DNA of 64,000 bases from Panax quinquefolius (Eukaryota; Streptophyta; Magnoliopsida; Apiales; Araliaceae): the NCBI GenBank assembly GCA_020205615.1, contig JAINUW010000716.1:558001-622000 (forward strand). The letters run 5' to 3'. The notes below the pieces were generated by a model. It ran no database searches. It saw only the letters and a list, made by a program, of their open reading frames with translations, and was not told the DNA's origin. Positions 26,506 to 37,614 of this stretch are shown here, one piece after another. The translations under genes were made by a program, and so were the position numbers. Positions within the stretch are counted from its first letter, which is position 1. Each line of letters begins with the position of its first letter.

Positions 26506-28400
26506 TGAAGCCCCGAATTTGGGTCCCGAATCATCGCGGATCCGGTACAATCATTCTATAACTATTTACGAAAGATATAAACATAAATTATTTATACATT
26601 AAACTTTACACAATATTCCCCCAAGGTCGAGTAACCTTAACTTATACATAATTCATAACATGTCTAACATATAACATTATTATCATACAATATTATTATA
26701 ATTAAGCGGCACATAAAAATCCCAAGCTGAACTTGGCTTTATCATTTCCTGTATCTGACGTATGCTTCTTAATCTGCAATGTTAATCATGATATAACAAG
26801 GGTGAGCATAAGTTTGCCCAGCAAGTATAAATTTATTTAAGGATATATCATGATGGAAAGAATTGAACAATAAGCTGGCTATAATTCTTCAATATAATTA
26901 AGAACTAGCATGAACAAACTTTTATAGTTGAACGAACATTGAAGATGAACATAGCAATTATATCTGGACTGAATGGTAATGAAGGTGATCATCCTTTCAT
27001 ACATGATGAATACATTCATTAGACATAGTGTGAATAAATAATTCATAGACATGGCAATCAGTAATGATTAACCACAAACATATTTGAATGAAACAACTCG
27101 AGGTCGAGTTAAGAAAAACTTGTTTGTTCCAATGTTTACCATTACGCAATCTATTTAGGTTTGACTGAAAACCTAATATAAATAATATCGATCTACAAAT
27201 TATAATAATATCATCACAATATTTAAATTAACCTAAAAAGTATCACATAATCCTATCAGTCTATAAAACACATAAAACTTAACCTCAAGTCAAACTTTTA
27301 CAGTTTGAGTCGAGTTCGGTACAACTCTAACATCCCAACGGCCTAGTCGGACAAATATCGAGTTTAATTTCAATTAAACTTTGCCTAACACTTAACAATT
27401 ATCTGAGATAATTTTCTTATCAGTCAAAATATTTTTCATAAGCTCGTAATAATTTTCAGGTAATTATTATCATATATCATGAATTTTTAATCCTTAATAT
27501 CTTATTTATAAGAATTAAATACCATATAATTCTTTTATCATTAATATTTATTTAATATCAAATATTAATGAAAATCATAACATAATATTATAATATATTT
27601 ATAATATCACAAAGTATTTTAAATACTTTAAAATCGTATGTATATGATTTTAAAACAGCTTAAATCCATTATCCGATAATCGCTATTAATATTAAAATAT
27701 TAATATTTTCATGACAAAATATCAAAAGTTATATTTTATAACTTAAAATATATTTATAATAACGTAAATCATTTTTATATAATTTTTAAATCATTAATTC
27801 TATTTTTCCATTATTTATTTAATATATTCATTAAATAAATTAAGTATCATTAATATTAATTAATTAATGAAATTCATCACTAACTATTAAAAGCCATTAA
27901 AAATAACTTAAATATTTTCTTGTACCATAATATAATTTTTCATGTATTAAAATCATTTGTAAGTAATTTATTTAATATTATAATTAAATACCATTAATAT
28001 TCCAAAAATATTAAATATTTACGAAATATATTCCAAATAATTAAAAATCTATTTTTGGACTTGAAAATAATTTTTAGGAATTTAATATTAATTTTTAATA
28101 ATTAAAAACCATTTTTTCTATTCAATAAATAAAATAATTGATTTTAGAAATAAACTCTCGCTAAAGGGGCATTAGGCAAAAAAACCGTCGCTGATTGTGT
28201 TCTTGAGCAAAACCCTAGATATGTATGTAAGTTAGCAAGGTAGGTAGTTTGACCGTAATTAATTTCATGTTCCAGTTGGTTTCTAGGCTGGTAATGGTAT
28301 CAAGATTATAGTATTTATGTAATACTACATATACTAACTCAAATCATGGTCAAACAACAAAATAACAGAGAGATAGAAGCCTCCAAAAATCATGTCAGAG

Positions 28401-28439
28401 CTGTTCTTCATTTCTGGGTTTTCTAGAAATGAAGAACAG
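28401..28439. repeat. Perfect 15-bp stem-loop in the C LTR
   Basis: CTGTTCTTCATTTCT (28401-28415) is complementary to AGAAATGAAGAACAG (28425-28439) across a 9-base loop. The same perfect stem is at 40993-41031 in LTR copy 3, where only the loop has changed. Confidence 0.85.
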
Positions 28440-28578
28440 TTGCTAAGACTTACTTTGAAGCTTCGAATCCATGCATTCCGAGGTTACATAATGTGTTTTA
28501 TTCATGTAGTATTGATGTCAGTGTACAAGTGTATAACATTAGATCATCATAACAACAACAAATCTAAGAGATATTCTC

Positions 28579-28668
28579 TGGTCAAAGTAGGGGTCAGGAA
28601 ACGGTTCTTGAAGATCTGGGTTTCCCAGAAACCTTCATCCGGCAAGTTCGTCAACGCTACTTTGACCA
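28579..28668. repeat. 12-bp inverted repeat in the C LTR
   Basis: TGGTCAAAGTAG (28579-28590) pairs with CTACTTTGACCA (28657-28668). Between them is a small CTGGG/CCCAG hairpin. Both arms are kept at 41179-41190 and 41257-41268 in LTR copy 3. Confidence 0.8.
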
Positions 28669-28851
28669 CCTATATATTTGATCCTGTGAAAGATCTGCTT
28701 GTTCTAAAAGCTTTAGTGTGTAGTTCACATGTCAGTCTACAACATAACAACAACAATCCGACCAAACTATTAAAGAGCATCAAGATTGAAGGCCTGCAAA
28801 ACACTATCAGACAAAAATCTGGGTTCTGGGTTGCCTAGAAACCCTTTTTCG

Positions 28852-28879
28852 TGATCAGTCAACGCGGTTTGACTGATCA
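28852..28879. repeat. 11-bp stem-loop in the C LTR
   Basis: TGATCAGTCAA pairs perfectly with TTGACTGATCA around the 6-base loop CGCGGT. In LTR copy 3 (41452-41479) one stem position differs. This is the third hairpin within 500 bp. Confidence 0.8.
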
Positions 28880-28944
28880 TATCTTACGATCTAGACAAGA
28901 TTTGACACTGTTTCCAGTTTTAGATCACAATATACATGGCATAG

Positions 28945-30780
28945 TGAAAGTAGTATGCACACAAGCCAATCATGTTTTATGATAAAGCATATACTTTGTA
29001 ACAATCTTATTCATTTATTAATAAAAAGTATTAATTTATTAAAGGCTTTTAATTATCTACATGATGCTGTTTTATAATATGTGATTAACCCATAGTTTTA
29101 AGCAATGCTTTTAGAATAATGATGATGATCATTCTAATGAGATCTAAATTCTTAGAAAGCTTAAAACTAAAATAGTTCCCAATCATTGGATTACTAAATT
29201 GGGGATTAGTGAATCCGGATAGATTGGTACATACGTTGCTTGCTCATTGGATGAGGATAATTGATCTCATGATCATTTGTGTGGAGACACTAAAACAAGT
29301 ATGTAGGTGCTTATTAGAGAATAAGTTCCTTTGAGCGTGGCTCGCTAAGGAATACCTAATGGAGTTTTTTACTTTGTCAATAGGAATTTCTGTAGTGATA
29401 GTAGTACAAGTGATCCTTGGACTTGAGATCATCATAGTATCTTGTGTATGATGAGTTATACTTTGACTTATTCCTTAAGACCCTTAGGGTATATCAAAGG
29501 GTATGCTTGTGTATAATAAGTTGTACATGGAGATAATGTATGATCGATAAAGAATCTACCACTACTATTAAAAAAGAGAAATGTCCTATGTGATTCGATA
29601 AATGACAACCCAATAGTCCTTGGCGGCGTAATGAAATTAGAAAGGAGTTTCTAATTTGCATTATTTGGAGTTGTGCATTTAAGGATCGAAATACATATAA
29701 TTAAATAAAATAAGACTTGATGATGAATTCCATGTCTTATATTTAATTGGGACATTGTATGGTGGAAGGATTGAATTATACGGTAACTATTTACTCAAAG
29801 GTTCTTTTATGATTAATGTTGAAATCTATATTATCTGGAAAGTCGTTGATCGCTAGGGAGGCTTATCCTTATTGTAGAATAAATATTATTTATTTAAATA
29901 AATTAATTGTTTAATTTATTTATTTAAATAAGATTAGAATTGTTCTAATTGATTTATTCACAATCGGTTTAATATGGAGAACCTAAAGGGTCACACCATA
30001 AAAGGAAGAATAATTATTTAAGAAGTTAATGGCATAATCGTAATAATATGTTATGTATATTTAATTTTTTCTATGGTGATAGAATAAATTAAATAGCTTA
30101 ATATTTATTATTTAATATTTTAGAAATATTAAATATTAATTAATAAGAGAGTCTTATTAATATTATTATTATTTTAATTTCTAAAAGAGTTTAGGAATTA
30201 ATTTAATATAAGTACTCTCATTTATTCCTAATAGGATTAGGAGGGAAAATTAATTAAAGGAGTTTAATTAATTATCTCTAATAAGATTAGGGAGCCCATT
30301 TAATTAAAAGGGTTTAATTAAATAATACCTTATTTTAATAGGGTTACTTGATATCTTTATAAGAGGAGTCTTATATCAGATATCATATATACGTTATTCC
30401 AATTGTTGGAGAGTACGCTCTTTTTCTATAGAGATAGAAAAACTAGGGTTTAGCTAACCACCCATCTTCTTGAATTCTTCTTCTTCCTTGGTGGATCACC
30501 TCTAGAGGCCAAACACTTGGGTGGCTAACGTTGATCAAAAGAAGGAACCAAACCTGGTGGATTCAAGTTGAACGCGAAAAGGATTGGAGGTGAACTTGTA
30601 CCTGAGGAAGCTCGGATCTTCAAGGGTATGTTTCTTATTCATCCTTTTCGTTTAATTAATAATTGTGCATAAAGGGTGATCCGGGTATATGGTTTGTAAA
30701 ATTTTTAAAACTCTGATTTTTACACGTTTCCACACTTTTTATGCAATTTGATTGCGTTCTTGAATATTACAAACCTAACA
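28945..30780 (+). repeat. Element A 5' LTR
   Basis: TG...CA LTR. A possible TATA box (TTTATAAGAG, near 30355) precedes a transcribed part that carries TAGAGATAGAAAAACTAGGG. It retains a 75-bp segment near 29190-29270 that the 3' LTR has lost. Confidence 0.9.
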
Positions 30781-30781
30781 G

Positions 30782-30795
30782 TGGCATCAGAGCCA
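30782..30795 (+). other. Primer-binding site of element A
   Basis: TGGCATCAGAGCC lies one base after the LTR end. It differs by one base from the common TGGTATCAGAGCC. Element B has the same variant at 62742-62754 (minus). Confidence 0.7.
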
Positions 30796-30989
30796 AACCT
30801 TTATGCGAATTATTAATTGTTTTAAATTTGATATGTATATTGATATGTGTTTAGAACAGTTTAATTGGGCATAATTTTGTTGTATAAAATTTATTTTTAA
30901 AAATAAAAAAAAAAGCGGCAATTTTTTTTTATTTCGCCGGCAGGATTATCATTAAAGGGGGCAACCAACGTAATATATATATATATATT

Positions 30990-31027
<38 letters not shown>

Positions 31028-32929
31028 GGGTATTATATATATATAATAGTTATATATATATATTATTCTTAATAATTTAAGAATTAAAATAAAGTTTATT
31101 TTAATTTTAAAATAAAAGTTCATTTTAATCTTAAAATAAAAGTTTATTTTAATTTTAAAATTAAATTTCATGCTAACTAATTAGAGTTGGAATTGGATTT
31201 CAAGATAACTAATTAGAGTTGAAATTGGATTCTATTTTTCCTTAAATAAAGGAGTTTATTTTGATATGAAATTAGATTTCATATTATTCAAAAAATAAAA
31301 GGTTTATTTGTGAATAGGAAAAAGAATCGGTCTTTCCTTATATAAAGGAGTTTATTTAGATATGAAATAAGATTTCATATTATTCAAAATAAAGGAGTTT
31401 ATTTGTGAATAGGAAAGATAATCCGTGTTTCCTTTAATAATTTTTTTTTACATGGAATTGGATTCCATAATTAATTAAAATAAAGGAGTTTATTTTGATT
31501 AAAGATTTTGATTAAAATAAAATAGTTTATTTTATTCAAAATTGTATAAATTAAAATAAAATAGTTTTATTTTGATTTAAATTTGGATTAAAATAAAGGA
31601 GTTTATTTTGATTCAAAATAGATTTTATACTAAATAAATTTGCCTATTAAATGATATCAATATATATATTAAATGTTTATTATTCATAAGATGAATGTTA
31701 TTTATTGATGCATATGATGATGTGTATAATAATAAATGGGATTGATTATGGACTATTGACCGATGTGATTGGATTTTATTTTAGTTGGATGCATGAATGT
31801 ATGGGTTTTATTAAATGGGGTCTGCGTACCTGCGTACCTCGTCTTCTAATTTTTTCTTAATGTAAATTCTATCTCCCTCTATGTACTTCCCTTGATCACC
31901 GACTTGACCAAGGTTTCTATTTATTTTAAATAGTTTTGTAATAGGAATAGTTAGAATTAATTTTGAAAAATTGGAGATCAAGGAAGCAAGGAGCTTGAAG
32001 ACCCGTTTGTAATGGAGCACTGGGTTTAAATGTAATAGTTATATTTAAATATTATTTCTTGCACCCTACAGGGTTTGACCTTTTGGTTCACTTGGTGGCT
32101 CTAGTGAACCAAACTAGAATAAAAGTCCATAATCAATCCGAGTAGAATATAGTATTCTATATATGCATGCTTATACTATATATATTATATATTATGCAAA
32201 CATGCTTTGCATGTTCATTAATATGACGCGTATTATATATATATATCTGCATGCGCGCTAAAAAAGATGAAACAAATTTATAACAAATCCCTCAAATTTT
32301 TATATTAAGTCCTAAGCGTTCAAAGATATTTGGAATATCGAACGTCGCTTTCTTAGCATGATAAAATTAATAGAGTATTAAATATTTAATATGAGTTTGT
32401 TGTGTCACCACAAGGCAAGTATTAAGTATTTAAGATGTTAATTTATCACATTTGATGCTTATAAAGAAAATTGAACAATATTGTTTTGTTGTGTCACCAC
32501 AAGGATGATATTTTTCTTTTTGAATATATGGAGTGCTAGGTCGGACTTAACTTGGATAATTTTGATTCGGATGTGCCACCACTTGATCAAAATAATCTAA
32601 GAGGCAAAAAGAAAAGCGAGTTGCATAATTGATGTAATTGACAAAAGTTGTCTACCTATTTATTTAAATATAGTTTGTTGTGTCACCACAAGGCTATATA
32701 CATTTGAAATGGGATCCTTATTCTCACTAACAAATCTTTAATTAGATTTTGCGAACTATATAAGTGAGGTAATATAGTTTGAAGAAAATAGTGGGAGATA
32801 CCAATTTAAAACAAGACCTAATTTATTTTGGTAATTAATAAAAGAATGTATGTTAAAATGTTGTTAATTACAAATTCATTTACGTAATTTTACAATGTCT
32901 AAAATTACTATCTTTGCGAAGCATATTAA
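30796..32929 (+). other. Non-coding leader of copia element A
   Basis: The leader is about 2.1 kb without a usable reading frame. It holds a poly-A/poly-T stretch, a (TA)n tract at about 30970-31060, and at 31090-31620 many copies of AAATAAAGGAGTTTATTT, which is itself nearly self-complementary, interleaved with palindromes such as ATGAAATTAGATTTCAT. After 32390 there are four copies of a 20-base motif. It corresponds to 57790-59165 plus 61961-62741 of element B. Confidence 0.75.
32396..32693 (+). repeat. Repeated 20-base hairpin motif in the A leader
   Basis: TTTGTTGTGTCACCACAAGG occurs exactly at 32396-32415, 32485-32504 and 32674-32693, with a decayed copy at 32569-32588. TTGTG and CACAA can pair. 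Three exact complements are in element B at 58008-58027, 58196-58215 and 58286-58305. Confidence 0.85.
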
Positions 32930-33670
32930 ATGCTAAATTAACGGGCCAATTAAAGCGGATTGGTTAAGGAATTTGAGAATAGTTCTCACGGCTAAAAAGC
33001 TATCTTATATCCTTAATATGCCTATCCCTGCAATGGTTGCAGACAATGCCTCTGAGGAAGAGATTGCTACTTTTAGAAAGTGGCAAGATGATACGATTGG
33101 CTCAATGCATCATGCTCGCATCCATGAGTAACGAGCTTGAATACGATGAAACTATGGATGCTCCTACTATATTCCCGCACATCAAGTAGTTGATGGTGAG
33201 GAAAGAAGGACAGATAGATATCAGATATCTAAGGAGCTCTTCCGATCTAGAATGACTAATGGCACTATAGTACAGATAAAAAGTTCTTAACACAATCAAT
33301 TTGATTGATCAATTAGGACAACGGATTTTGTCATGGATGGAGAGTTGAGCCAAGATTTGATCTTGCACTCACTCTCGAGACTCCTTTCAATTGTTGTGAA
33401 TTTTCATATGAACAAGCTAGATATCAGCCTCGCTGATTTGCTTAACATATTGAAAAATGTTGAGAGTCACTTTCCAACCAAGAAAGATCAAGTCTTACTG
33501 GTAGGGGCTAAAGGATCTTCTGAAAAGAAGAACGATTCAAAGAAGGTAAATAGAAAGGAATAAACAAAGGATAATAAGAACAAAAGCGTCACGGATAGCA
33601 AAGGAGCTTGCTTCCCTTCGCAATAAGCACGGACCTTCGGAAAGAAACTGCGAGAAGTATCTTGCAGAGG
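32930..33670 (+). pseudogene. gag: Copia gag remnant (UBN2-type), element A
   Basis: Broken frames encode the nucleocapsid part of a copia polyprotein. Around 32960-33120 the translation matches the cleaner copy in element B (57505-57726, minus): NLRIVLTA, LSY, MVADNAS, FRKWQDD. A second open piece at 33333-33563 contains MDGELSQDLIL, NFHMNKL, LADLLNIL, PTKKDQVLLVGAKGSS and a Lys-rich end, typical of the part before the zinc knuckle. A degraded zinc-knuckle region (NKHG and NCEKYLAEANQ in shifted frames) follows at about 33600-33670. Frameshifts and stops separate the pieces, so no functional Gag is expected. Confidence 0.75.
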
Positions 33671-33699
33671 CTAACCAAAGAAGCTTAATGAAGTTTTGG

Positions 33700-35760
33700 T
33701 TAGAAATACAATTTTGTTCAAGATTTAAAATAAATTTTTCTTTAAGTCAAGGTTCTACTTGGATATTGGATATCGACTTTGGTTATCATAAATATAGATT
33801 TATGAATGGACCAAGCAGAAGTAGAAAGCTAAACAAAGATAAGTAATCCTATGTGTGAAAAATGAAACAAAGGTTGTTGCATTAACCATAGGAACTTGTA
33901 GTTTAGCACTGCCTACGGACAAATCTATTAAATCAATAAGTTGTTATTGTATTCCAATTCTCGTTGGAAACATTATTTCTATTTTATTGTTGGACAATGA
34001 AATCTTTGGTATTATAATTAAGAACAATTGTTGTTCTATTTATAATAATGTTTTGTATAGAACTGGAATATTACTTAATAAATTTTGTATACTTGACTTA
34101 CATGAAAATAATTTTGCATATTGAACAAATTAGTATAAGAAAAGGAGATGATCATTCAAAGAGTTGAATGCGTGTATTTGCTAAAATACAAGTGTGAATT
34201 ATTTGAAAGGTTCAAAGAATTGAAGTGAAACAAATTGGCAATGTATTAAGATTCTTTGATTAGATCGAGGAATAAATACTTGTACAATAAGTTTACGGAT
34301 CATCTCAAATGGTTTTCTCATAATGGACACATCACGATACACAATAATTGATTGATGTATCTCGAATGAAAAATCGTACCTTGTTGGACATGTAGTGCGG
34401 TCCAAAATGATTTTACCGACATTCTAGTATCCTTACGGGATAATGTCCTAGAAATGGTTGCATATCTACTGAAAAGGTAACCTCAAAATCCAGCCCCAAG
34501 ACTCCATAAAAGTTATGGACGAGGGAGGATTCCTAATCTTAAGTATGTTAAGATAAGGGTTGTCAACTTATGTGAAAAGGTTTGAAGGATAAGCTTGGGA
34601 CAAGATTTGACACATCTGATTTGTGGGACATCCTAAAGTAAGTTTAGGGTAAATGTTCTATAATCCTACTTAGCAAAAGGTGTTTATTGTGAAACACGCA
34701 CGCCTTTTAAGATAAATGTGTTTATTATTGAAAGGGCTAGTGGGAGGATAATAGATCTTGAAGAGTTCAAGAACCACAAAACACTATAAGTCAAATAAGA
34801 GGAACACATAGATGACCTATTGTACCATAGCAAATCGTAAGTGCGGAATAGTACCAAAGATACCTAGGAGGTATGGATTCATCATGGATGATGATGATGA
34901 GGTACGCATCATAGAAGATGATGATCGAGTTACATCTGATGAGGTAAGAGTTCTAGTGTGTACAAAAGGGTCAGTGGGAGCGTCGTGACATTTCTAGTAT
35001 TATATATTGATATACTACGGATAAGGAATGACATACCAATGCTATAATCAGTAAAGATAAAGTTGTCTATACATTCCTCCATGAATGATTTGGAAGAGTA
35101 TCTTAATTGGGGATGCAAATCTATATAGATAGATTTAAAAGGATGCTCAACTTAACCCAAGGAACGTATATTAATTTGATGCTAAAGTCGTTTAGCATGA
35201 CAAACTCCAAGAGATGTCTCATGTCGATGAGTTATGGAGTGTATCTCTCTTAATAGTCCCCACAGACTCCTGAAAAGAGAGGTCGCATGAGTGACAATCA
35301 TGCATGCAATGAAATGTACGAGAAGTTCACTATGAGTTAGTGAAAAACATCTTAAAGTGCTTAACCGACACTAAGGATGTGATCATATTCATGGTGGGTC
35401 TTAATTAAAACTAGAGGGCTTAATAGACTCAAGTTTTTGAGATGAGACCAAGATGACGTAAAAAATCCACTTTAAGGTAAAGCGTTATCTTGAGCAGGTG
35501 GTGCGGTGAATTGGAAAGGTTCCAAAGCAATGAAAGATTCTTTGGTTTAGTGATAAAAACAAAGTATATAGCTATAAATGAAGCTGCAAGTTGATTGTTT
35601 GGATTAAAAGTTCATTAAAGAACTAGGAATAGTTCCTAAGTCTCATCTTGGATCTAAACATGTGTTGTGGCACTTTCATTTGATTTTTAGAATCATTGAA
35701 AGAAGGGAAATCACTATAGAGATAGTGGACTCTCATGAACAACATTACATATCCATTTAC
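33700..35760 (+). pseudogene. pol: Copia pol remnant (PR, IN, RT, RNase H), element A
   Basis: A STWILD-I-DFGYH piece near 33748 is the protease active-site region with the Asp-Thr-Gly triad altered. The open piece 33855-34124 (GTCSLALPT, LVGNIISILLLDNE, GTGILLN-like, LDLHENNF) is the region between protease and integrase. Integrase is reduced to a few broken fragments (34140-34560). The RT core at 34991-35100 reads FLVLYIDILRIRNDIPML: the YxDD box (YID at 35003-35011) has lost an Asp codon. The RNase H end near 35615-35760 (GSKHVLWHFHLI) lies just before the 3' LTR. Stops and frameshifts are frequent and large parts of IN and RT are missing. Confidence 0.75.
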
Positions 35761-35836
35761 TAAAGCTTATCCAACAGCAGGATAATCGTCACTTAGAGAA
35801 GAAGAGTATGAGATACCATGACGATTGGCTTTAGTG

Positions 35837-35848
35837 CAAGTGGGAGAT
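35837..35848 (+). other. Polypurine tract of element A
   Basis: GCAAGTGGGAGAT sits immediately before the LTR start TGAAAGT. Element B has the same sequence on the minus strand right of 45952. Confidence 0.65.
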
Positions 35849-37609
35849 TGAAAGTAGTATGCACACAAGCCAATCATGTTTGATGATAAAGCATATACTT
35901 TGTAACAATCTTATTCATTTATTAATAAAAAGTATTAATTTATTAAAGGCTTTTAATTATCTTCATGATGCTGTTTTATAATATGTGATTAACCCATAGT
36001 TTTAAGCAATGCTTTTAGAATAATGATGATGATCATTCTAATGAGATCTAAATTCTTAGAAAGCTTAAAACTAAAATAGTTCCCAATCATTGGATTAGTG
36101 ATCATTTGTGTGGAGACACTAAAGCAAGTATGTAGGTGCTTATTAGAGAATAAGTTCACTGAACGTAGCTCGCTAGGGAATACCTAATGGAGTTTTACTT
36201 GCCTGTCAATAGGAATTCCTGTAGTGATAGTAGTACAAGTGATCCTTGGACTTGAGATCATCATAGTATCTTGTGTATGATGAGTTATACTTTGACTTAT
36301 TCCTTAACCCTTAGGGTATATCAAAGGGTATGCTTGGGTATAATAAGTTGTACATGGAGATAATGTATGATCAATAAAGAATCTACCACTTCTATTAAAA
36401 GAAGAGAAATGTCCTATGTGATTCGATAAATGACAACCCAAAGAGTCCTTGGCGGTAGAATGAAATTAAAAAGGAGTTTCTAATTTGCATTATTTGGAGT
36501 TGTGCATTTAAGGATCGAAATACATATAATTAAATAAAATAAGACTTGTGATGAATTACATGTCTTATATTTAATTGGGACATTGTATGGTGGAAGGATT
36601 GAATTATCACGGTAACTATTTACTCAAAGGTTCTTTTATGATTAATGTTGAAATCTATATTATCCGGAAAGTCGTTGATCGTTGGGAGGCTTATCCCTAT
36701 TGTAGAATAAATATTATTTATTTAAATAAATTAATTGTTTAATTTATTTATTTAAATAAGATTAGAATTGTTCTAATTGATTTATTCACAACCTAGGTTT
36801 AATATGGAAAACCTAAAGGGTCACACCATAAAAGGAAGAATAATTATTTAAGAAGTTAATGGCATAATCGTAATAATATATTATGTATATTTAATTTAAT
36901 CTATGGTGATAGAATAAATTAAATAGCTTAATATTAATTATTTAATATTTTAGAAATATTAAATATAAATTAATAAGAGAGTCTTATTAATATTATTATT
37001 ATTTTAATTTCTAAAAGAGTTTAGGAATTAATTTAATATAAGTACTCTCATTTATTCCTAATAGGATTAGGAGGAAAATTAATTAAAGGAGTTTAATTAA
37101 TTATCCCTAATAAGATTAGGGAGCCCATTTAATTAAAAGGGTTTAATTAAATAATACCTTATTTTAATAGGGTTACTTGATATCTTTATAAGAGGAGTCT
37201 TATATCAGATATCATATATACGTTATTCCAATTGTTGGAGAGTACACTCTTTTTCTATAGAGATAGAAAAACTAGGGTTTAGCCAACCACCCATCTTCTT
37301 GAATTCTTCTTCTTCCTTGGTGGATCACCTCTAGAGGCCAAACACTTGGGTGGCTAACGTTGATCAAAGGAAGGAACCAAACCCGGTGGATTCAAGTTGA
37401 ACGCGAAAAGGATTGGAGGTGAACTTGTACCTGAGGAAGCTCAGATCTTCAAGGGTATGTTTCTTATTCATCCTTTTCATTTAGTTAATAATTGTGCATA
37501 AAGGGTGATCCTGGTATATGGTTTGTAAAATTTTTAAAACTCTAATTTTTACACGTTTCCGCACTTTTTATGCAATTTGATTGCGTTCTTGAATATTACA
37601 AACCTAACA
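35849..37609 (+). repeat. Element A 3' LTR
   Basis: Closely matches the 5' LTR throughout apart from scattered substitutions and one missing 75-bp segment near 36095, flanked by the short repeat GATTA(C/G)T. It ends with AACCTAACA, followed by target duplication CATAG. Confidence 0.9.
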
Positions 37610-37614
37610 CATAG

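Larger units (their letters stand above)
26506..28944 (-). repeat. C LTR copy 2, left segment
   Basis: This is the 5'-end side of the element (the 3' part of the LTR in minus sense). Very AT-rich sequence spans 27400-28140. The part from about 27650 matches 40313-41538. It ends at the element A insertion, with CATAG at 28940-28944 as one target duplication. A 148-codon frame at 28392-28838 is broken in the other LTR copy and is not called. Confidence 0.8.
28945..37609 (+). mobile_element. Ty1/copia element A, degenerate
   Basis: LTRs of 1836 bp (28945-30780) and 1761 bp (35849-37609) begin TGAAAGTAGT and end AACCTAACA. The target duplication is CATAG (28940-28944, 37610-37614), and the uninterrupted paralogous site is at about 41529-41545. 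Internal parts in order are a primer site, a long AT-rich leader, gag remnants, a protease/pre-integrase remnant, a short integrase remnant, an RT core and an RNase H tail, all broken. The domain order with integrase before RT is that of copia. Pol is far shorter than an intact copia pol. Element B is a second copy of the family. Confidence 0.92.

Noticed and set aside
26384..26602. 72-codon plus-strand frame over the C primer site.
   Set aside because: It crosses the internal-LTR border on the antisense strand and has no conserved feature; chance frame.
28392..28838. 148-codon plus-strand frame in the C LTR.
   Set aside because: It lies over the stem-loop cluster, is antisense to the element and is broken in LTR copy 3, where only a 112-codon piece at 41208-41546 remains. 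No protein family is recognised.
30970..31060. (TA)n tract with antisense frames of Tyr/Ile repeats.
   Set aside because: Simple microsatellite in a copia leader; the frames are low-complexity artefacts.
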